Origin: Calditrichota bacterium
GTDB lineage: Bacteria; Electryoneota; AABM5-125-24; Hatepunaeales; Hatepunaeaceae
Direction: 5' to 3'
DNA: 32,627 bases
Assembly (NCBI GenBank): GCA_016867835.1
Contig: VGIQ01000019.1
Location: forward strand, 1-32,627
A program made the translations under genes and the position numbers. The notes beneath the pieces were generated by a model, which was not told where the DNA came from, made no database searches, and worked only from the letters and a program-made list of their open reading frames with translations. Shown here one piece after another: positions 28,935 to 32,627 of this stretch. Each line of letters begins with the position of its first letter. The stretch's first letter is position 1.

Positions 28935-30213
28935 GACGATATTAAGGCTGGTGGTGGTGTTGTTGTTGTTGGTCTTATCGGCGTTTATCTCAAGCGCTGA
29001 GTCGGCTTACTTTTCGCTGGGCCGGAGCCGGCTCGAGCGGTTGCGGGCTTCCGATGATCCTCGAGGGAGGCTGGTAGGACGCCTGATGAGCCGTCCACGG
29101 GAGTTGTTGGCTGCGATCTTGACGGTGAATACATTGGTGAACACGGCAGCGGCGGCGTTGGCAGCGCTTGTGGCAATCGAATGGGCTGAGGCTGCAGACT
29201 GGGACATTGCGCTCGCGGTTGGCATCGAAGTCGTGGCGATCACTTCGGCGATTCTCTTTTTTGGGGAGTTGATCCCTAAACTGCAAGCCTTGCGCGATCC
29301 CGAAAAGTGGGCGCTTGGAAGCGCGCGAATTTTGCAGGCGGTCAAATGGCTGGCTTCGCCGGTGTCGGTACCGCTGGCGCTCCTGGCCGGTGGGCTGGCA
29401 CGCCTCTTTGGGATTCGTCCACAGCAGACGTTCACCTTATCGGAAGAGGAGATTCGGGCTCTCTTCCATGTTGGCGAGAAGCACGGCGTCCTCGAAGAAG
29501 AAGAGCGGGAGATGATCCACTCCATCTTCGAATTCGGGGACACGATTGCACGGGAAGTGATGGTCCCGCGAATCGACGTAGTCGCCGTCGAAAAGGAGAT
29601 TTCCCTTCCCGATTTAATCGCTACGATTCAGAAGTTTGGGCACTCCCGGATCCCGGTCTTCGATGGACGGATAGACAACATCATCGGGGTAATTCACGCC
29701 AAGGACTTATTGCCGGCGCTGCGGGAGCCGGAGTCGTTCGAAGCCTTGAAGGTCATCCGCCCTCCTTTCTTTATCCCCGAAGAAAAGAAGATCGACGATC
29801 TGCTGAGAGAGTTCCAATCGTCCAAGGTACACATGGCTATCGTCGTGGATGAATATGGCGGAACCGCCGGTGTCGTGACCCTCGAAGATATCATCGAAGA
29901 GATCGTCGGTGAGATTCAAGATGAATACGACCGTGAGCAACCGCTCGTCACCCGAATGGATGAGACGACCCTGATCGCCAGCGGTCGGGTGCCAATTTAC
30001 GATCTCAATGAGCATCTCGACTCACTTACCATTGAGGAGTCGGAGGCTTACGACACGCTTGGCGGATTCGTCTATAGTCAACTGGGAAGGCTTCCCCGGC
30101 GCGGCGACCGGTTCGAGTTCGAGTCGCTGCGCTTTACTGTGGAGGAGTTGGTCGGGAAGCGGATCGTTCGTGTCCGGATCGAGAAGATGGAAGACGTCTT
30201 CGGCAATGCTTGA
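28924..30213 (+). CDS. CNNM/CBS/CorC-family (hemolysin C-like) membrane protein
   Basis: The 429-residue protein has an N-terminal CNNM membrane domain (about 1-150) with SSAESAYFSL and FGELIPK (112-118). A paired CBS domain (about 205-325) contains MVPRIDVVAVE and VDEYGGTAGVVTLEDIIEEI. A C-terminal CorC/HlyC domain (about 340-425) completes the family plan. Relatives transport or sense Mg2+ or Co2+ and bind adenine nucleotides through the CBS pair. TTG start overlaps ybeY by 11 bases, and the end overlaps the next gene by eight. Confidence 0.92.
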   Translation: MDVETILRLVVVLLLLVLSAFISSAESAYFSLGRSRLERLRASDDPRGRLVGRLMSRPRELLAAILTVNTLVNTAAAALAALVAIEWAEAADWDIALAVGIEVVAITSAILFFGELIPKLQALRDPEKWALGSARILQAVKWLASPVSVPLALLAGGLARLFGIRPQQTFTLSEEEIRALFHVGEKHGVLEEEEREMIHSIFEFGDTIAREVMVPRIDVVAVEKEISLPDLIATIQKFGHSRIPVFDGRIDNIIGVIHAKDLLPALREPESFEALKVIRPPFFIPEEKKIDDLLREFQSSKVHMAIVVDEYGGTAGVVTLEDIIEEIVGEIQDEYDREQPLVTRMDETTLIASGRVPIYDLNEHLDSLTIEESEAYDTLGGFVYSQLGRLPRRGDRFEFESLRFTVEELVGKRIVRVRIEKMEDVFGNA

Positions 30214-30754
30214 CTATCTGAAGTTCGCTATGCAGAGAATGATCCTCGGTCGAGCAGTTCGTAAGCGGGGAGCGCAACTCGATGCCGAAGGCGATATCGA
30301 ACTGCGACGCCTCTGGGATCGGGTGCACCGGATCGCCGTTACCTGGCCCGGTCAAGGCGTCGATGCGACCTCGGCGACGTTGGTTTTAAATCGCTTGCGG
30401 GAGCGCTTTCCAGAAGCGCTGGTCACGGTTTTGGCGCTGCCCGGTATCGGTGCCGCGCCGCCGCCGGAACTTAGCGCTGATGTCTGGCCGATGGAAAAGC
30501 GATTGCTCAATTGGCTCGGCCTGCCGGATCAGCGGCTAAGGTCACGACTAATGGAAATGGGGTTCGATACGGTGATAGATCTCTCGCCCGGATATGATGC
30601 CATCAGCGCCTACTATTGCCTGTTGACAGGAGCACGCCTGCGAATCGGATTCGCCGGACAGAAGTCGGATCGGGCGTTCAACTATCAGGTAGCGCCAACT
30701 GGCGAGCGAGCAGGCGCGGAGCGCTATCGGGTGCTGGCGAAGTATATCGGCTGA
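30206..30754 (+). CDS. GT9-like protein lacking the C-terminal domain
   Basis: The 182-residue product resembles the N-terminal Rossmann half of family 9 (heptosyltransferase-type) glycosyltransferases. It has ATLVLNRLRERFPEALVTVLALPG, seen as a first strand-helix unit, then RLMEMGFDTVIDLSPG and LTGARLRIGFAG. Family members are about 330-360 residues and use a second domain to bind the nucleotide sugar. Here the protein stops at LAKYIG, just before a palindrome-rich gap. It may be a truncated remnant or a genuine single-domain form; none of the three forward frames after the stop restores the missing half. It begins in an ATGCTTGA overlap with the upstream stop, so it is probably coupled to the CorC-like gene. 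Confidence 0.65.
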   Translation: MLDYLKFAMQRMILGRAVRKRGAQLDAEGDIELRRLWDRVHRIAVTWPGQGVDATSATLVLNRLRERFPEALVTVLALPGIGAAPPPELSADVWPMEKRLLNWLGLPDQRLRSRLMEMGFDTVIDLSPGYDAISAYYCLLTGARLRIGFAGQKSDRAFNYQVAPTGERAGAERYRVLAKYIG

Positions 30755-30759
30755 TCCGT

Positions 30760-30864
30760 CCCCCAATTGTCGGGGGTTAGAAGATAGGGGGGGTAACAAA
30801 GCAGATCCTCCTGCTGCGGGAGGATAAGAGGAGATTCGATTCGAGTGCACCGCGATATGCACTC
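30760..30864 (+). promoter_or_regulatory. Hairpin-rich leader region upstream of RNase G/E
   Basis: The 190-base gap before the RNase gene holds three inverted repeats. They are CCCCC/GGGGG (30760-30764 and 30772-30776), ATCCTCC/GGAGGAT (30805-30811 and 30819-30825) and GAGTGCA/TGCACTC (30843-30849 and 30858-30864). RNase E messages in enterobacteria are autoregulated through 5' UTR hairpins, so similar control is possible here. Only the hairpins are seen directly. No T-run marks any as a terminator. Confidence 0.45.
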
Positions 30865-30944
30865 TGACCTTTGGGCCGGTGGGGCGGGGCTAAATATGCC
30901 GGCGGAATCATTTAGGGAGTCTTTTGGCTCCATTGTGACTACGG

Positions 30945-32519
30945 ATGAAACAAGATATAATCATCAACTCCACCACCAGCGAGACGCGGATCGCGCTCCT
31001 CGAAGACGACCAGTTGGTCGAACTCTTCGTCGAGCGCCCCGACAACGAGCGGATGGTGGGAAGCCTCTACAAAGGGGTCATACGCAAAGTCATGGTCGGG
31101 ATGTCGGCGGCTTTCGTCGATATCGGGCTGGCACAGGATGCCTTCCTACACTTTTCCGACATCGGAGGCGGCAACGAACTGATCAAACTGTCACACGAGC
31201 CCGATGTCGAACAGTCCGAAGAGGATATGGACGGCACGCGGAGAAGATGGGAGGGGCAGGATCTAAAGGTCAGCCAGGAAGTTCTGGTTCAGATCATAAA
31301 GGAACCGATAGGGCGTAAGGGCCCCCGGGTCAGCACCCAGATTGCGCTGCCGGGTCGGTTCATCGTCCTCGTGCCGAACGAGTCGTTTATCGGCGTGTCT
31401 CGCAAGGTTACGCAATTCAGGGAAAAGCGCCGGCTGCGCCAGATCGCCGGACGGATGCGGCCCAAAGGCTTCGGTCTGATTGTTCGCACCCTCGCCGAAG
31501 CCAAGACGGATGAGGAACTTCGCGCCGATTTGGACCGGATCATCAAATCCTGGCGCAAGATGGAGTCTGCCGTCCGAAACCTCAAGGGAGCCGGTTTAGT
31601 TTATCGCGACCTTACGATGGCTTCGTCGATCATCCGCGACCTCTTCACTCCTGAAGTGAACAGCCTCGTGGTCGATTCGCGCAAACTGCACCGCGAAATC
31701 TCCGACTACATTGCCGACGTTCAGCCCGGCTTGAAGGAAAAGGTCCAACTATACAGCGACCGACTTCCGATCTTCGATAAGTATGACATCGAGTCCGAGA
31801 TTGAGAAGTGCCTCTCGCGCAAGATCTGGATAGGCGGCGGCAGTTACATTTACTTCGACCAGACCGAAGCCCTTGTTGCGATCGACGTCAACAGCGGAAG
31901 ATTCGTAGGGAAGCGGGATCACGAGGAGAATTCCCTCAAGGTCAATCTCAAAGCGGCGAAAGAGATAAGCCGCCAGATGCGGCTGCGCGACATCGGCGGT
32001 ATCATTGTGATTGACTTCATCGACATGTCCGAGGAGAAGAACCGTAAAAAGGTCTTCGACGAAATGCGGCGGGCAATGCGTATGGATCGCGCCAAGTGGG
32101 ATCTGGCACCAATTGGACCGTTCGGCCTGATGGAGATGACCCGGCAGCGCATCCGGCCGGCACTCGTTTACTCACTTCGTGAACCTTGCCCCACCTGTAA
32201 CGGCAGCGGCCTTGTTTCGTCCGTCGAAACGGTCGTCACTACCCTTGAACGATGGATCAAGCGATATGCGTCCCAGACCCGTGAACACCGGCTTAGCCTC
32301 ACCGTCCATCCCCGCATCAAATCTTACCTGACGGGAGGCCTGACCAGCCGCCTAAACCGTATCATGTGGGCAAATCGCGTCTTCATTTCGATGGAGATTG
32401 AAGAGAGCCTGAAGATTGACGAATTCAAGGCCTGGTCTCCCCGCCAGAAGCGCGACATCACCACGGACTTTGCAGTAACAATTCAGCAGGGTGAGGCTCC
32501 AGCCAATGGCAGGGCTTGA
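30945..32519 (+). CDS. rng: Ribonuclease G/E family endoribonuclease
   Basis: This 524-residue enzyme processes rRNA and degrades mRNA. An S1-type RNA-binding domain (about 35-130) contains a charged insert (about 82-108). The 5'-sensor and RNase H-like regions follow. The DNase I-like catalytic region has D314 (AIDVNSG) and D357 (VIDFID), matching the metal-binding aspartates of RNase E. The zinc-link motif CPTC is at 415-418. The length is close to RNase G, and the long scaffold tail of RNase E is absent. It lies directly upstream of rplU, a common bacterial arrangement. The ATG at 30945 gives the usual N-terminus (KQDIIINSTTSETRIALLE). Confidence 0.94.
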   Translation: MKQDIIINSTTSETRIALLEDDQLVELFVERPDNERMVGSLYKGVIRKVMVGMSAAFVDIGLAQDAFLHFSDIGGGNELIKLSHEPDVEQSEEDMDGTRRRWEGQDLKVSQEVLVQIIKEPIGRKGPRVSTQIALPGRFIVLVPNESFIGVSRKVTQFREKRRLRQIAGRMRPKGFGLIVRTLAEAKTDEELRADLDRIIKSWRKMESAVRNLKGAGLVYRDLTMASSIIRDLFTPEVNSLVVDSRKLHREISDYIADVQPGLKEKVQLYSDRLPIFDKYDIESEIEKCLSRKIWIGGGSYIYFDQTEALVAIDVNSGRFVGKRDHEENSLKVNLKAAKEISRQMRLRDIGGIIVIDFIDMSEEKNRKKVFDEMRRAMRMDRAKWDLAPIGPFGLMEMTRQRIRPALVYSLREPCPTCNGSGLVSSVETVVTTLERWIKRYASQTREHRLSLTVHPRIKSYLTGGLTSRLNRIMWANRVFISMEIEESLKIDEFKAWSPRQKRDITTDFAVTIQQGEAPANGRA

Positions 32520-32545
32520 CGAGCGCCGCTTGTCGTGCTTATATT
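32516..32545 (+). promoter_or_regulatory. Promoter for rplU
   Basis: TTGACG (32516-32521) and TATATT (32540-32545) are separated by 18 bases. The -35 box contains the stop codon of the RNase gene. The rplU ATG is 34 bases after the -10 box. Confidence 0.6.
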
Positions 32546-32579
32546 GTGGCTCTATATCATCGAAGGACTCTCGCAAGCA

Positions 32580-32627
32580 ATGAAGGCCATAATCAAGTTG
32601 TCGGGACGGCAGTATCAGGTTGTCCCG
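32580..32627 (+). CDS. rplU: Ribosomal protein bL21, N-terminal fragment cut by the window end
   Basis: The first 16 codons read MKAIIKLSGRQYQVVP, the conserved start of bL21, a 50S protein that contacts 23S rRNA. GAAGGA lies upstream as a ribosome binding site. The position after the RNase G/E gene is typical; rpmA would be expected next. The rest is outside the window. Confidence 0.92.
   Translation, partial: MKAIIKLSGRQYQVVP

Overview
The window reads as a chromosomal segment of an uncultured or little-studied diderm bacterium, moderately GC-rich by eye. The evidence for diderm is an ExbB/ExbD/TonB-type energised envelope system, two lipoproteins and a periplasmic LysM protein. The AtpE sequence style, SD-less atp leaders and the TPR/ExbB/ExbD/ExbD/TonB-like cluster suggest the wider FCB group (Fibrobacterota/Gemmatimonadota/Zixibacteria/KSB1-like lineages). 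That placement is an inference and was not tested by phylogeny. All genes found are on the + strand. No rRNA, tRNA, CRISPR array, transposase or integrase was seen. No stretch longer than about 300 bases lacks a gene.

Region 1 (1-9756) is an F-type ATP synthase locus in the order atpE-F-H-A-G-D-C, interrupted by unrelated material at several junctions. A frameshifted HicB-like antitoxin remnant and a palindromic repeat precede atpE. A perfect 23-bp inverted repeat lies between atpE and atpF. A two-gene AT-richer module (an AbrB/MazE-like protein and a DNA methyltransferase fused to an Mrr-type nuclease domain) is stitched by 4-base overlaps between atpH and atpA. An AT-richer multi-pass glycosyltransferase-like membrane protein lies between atpA and atpG, and a small lipoprotein between atpG and atpD. 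atpB is not in the window. The leaders of atpE, atpA and atpD, which encode the multi-copy subunits, are G-poor and lack a Shine-Dalgarno sequence.

Region 2 (9757-21437) starts at a near-consensus promoter. It encodes two long TPR proteins with acidic Pro-rich C-terminal regions, a small exported protein, ExbB, two ExbD paralogues and a TonB/AgmX-like transducer, and ends at a strong intrinsic terminator. It looks like a proton-motive-force-driven, envelope-spanning machine. One ExbD keeps the membrane aspartate; the other has asparagine at that position.

Region 3 (21438-25019) has a four-helix membrane protein, aspS, an Lpp-like coiled-coil lipoprotein and a coiled-coil/LysM protein. It ends in a structured 3' region with a perfect 20-bp palindrome and an intrinsic terminator.

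Region 4 (25020-32627) is mostly housekeeping: phoH, a 7TM-HD (PgpH-like) phosphohydrolase, ybeY, a CNNM/CBS/CorC transporter-like protein and a half-length GT9-like protein, mostly with overlapping ends. A hairpin-rich leader, RNase G/E and the start of rplU follow.

The most unusual elements are the methyltransferase-nuclease module embedded in the ATP synthase operon and the Asn/Asp ExbD pair in the TPR/Exb cluster.
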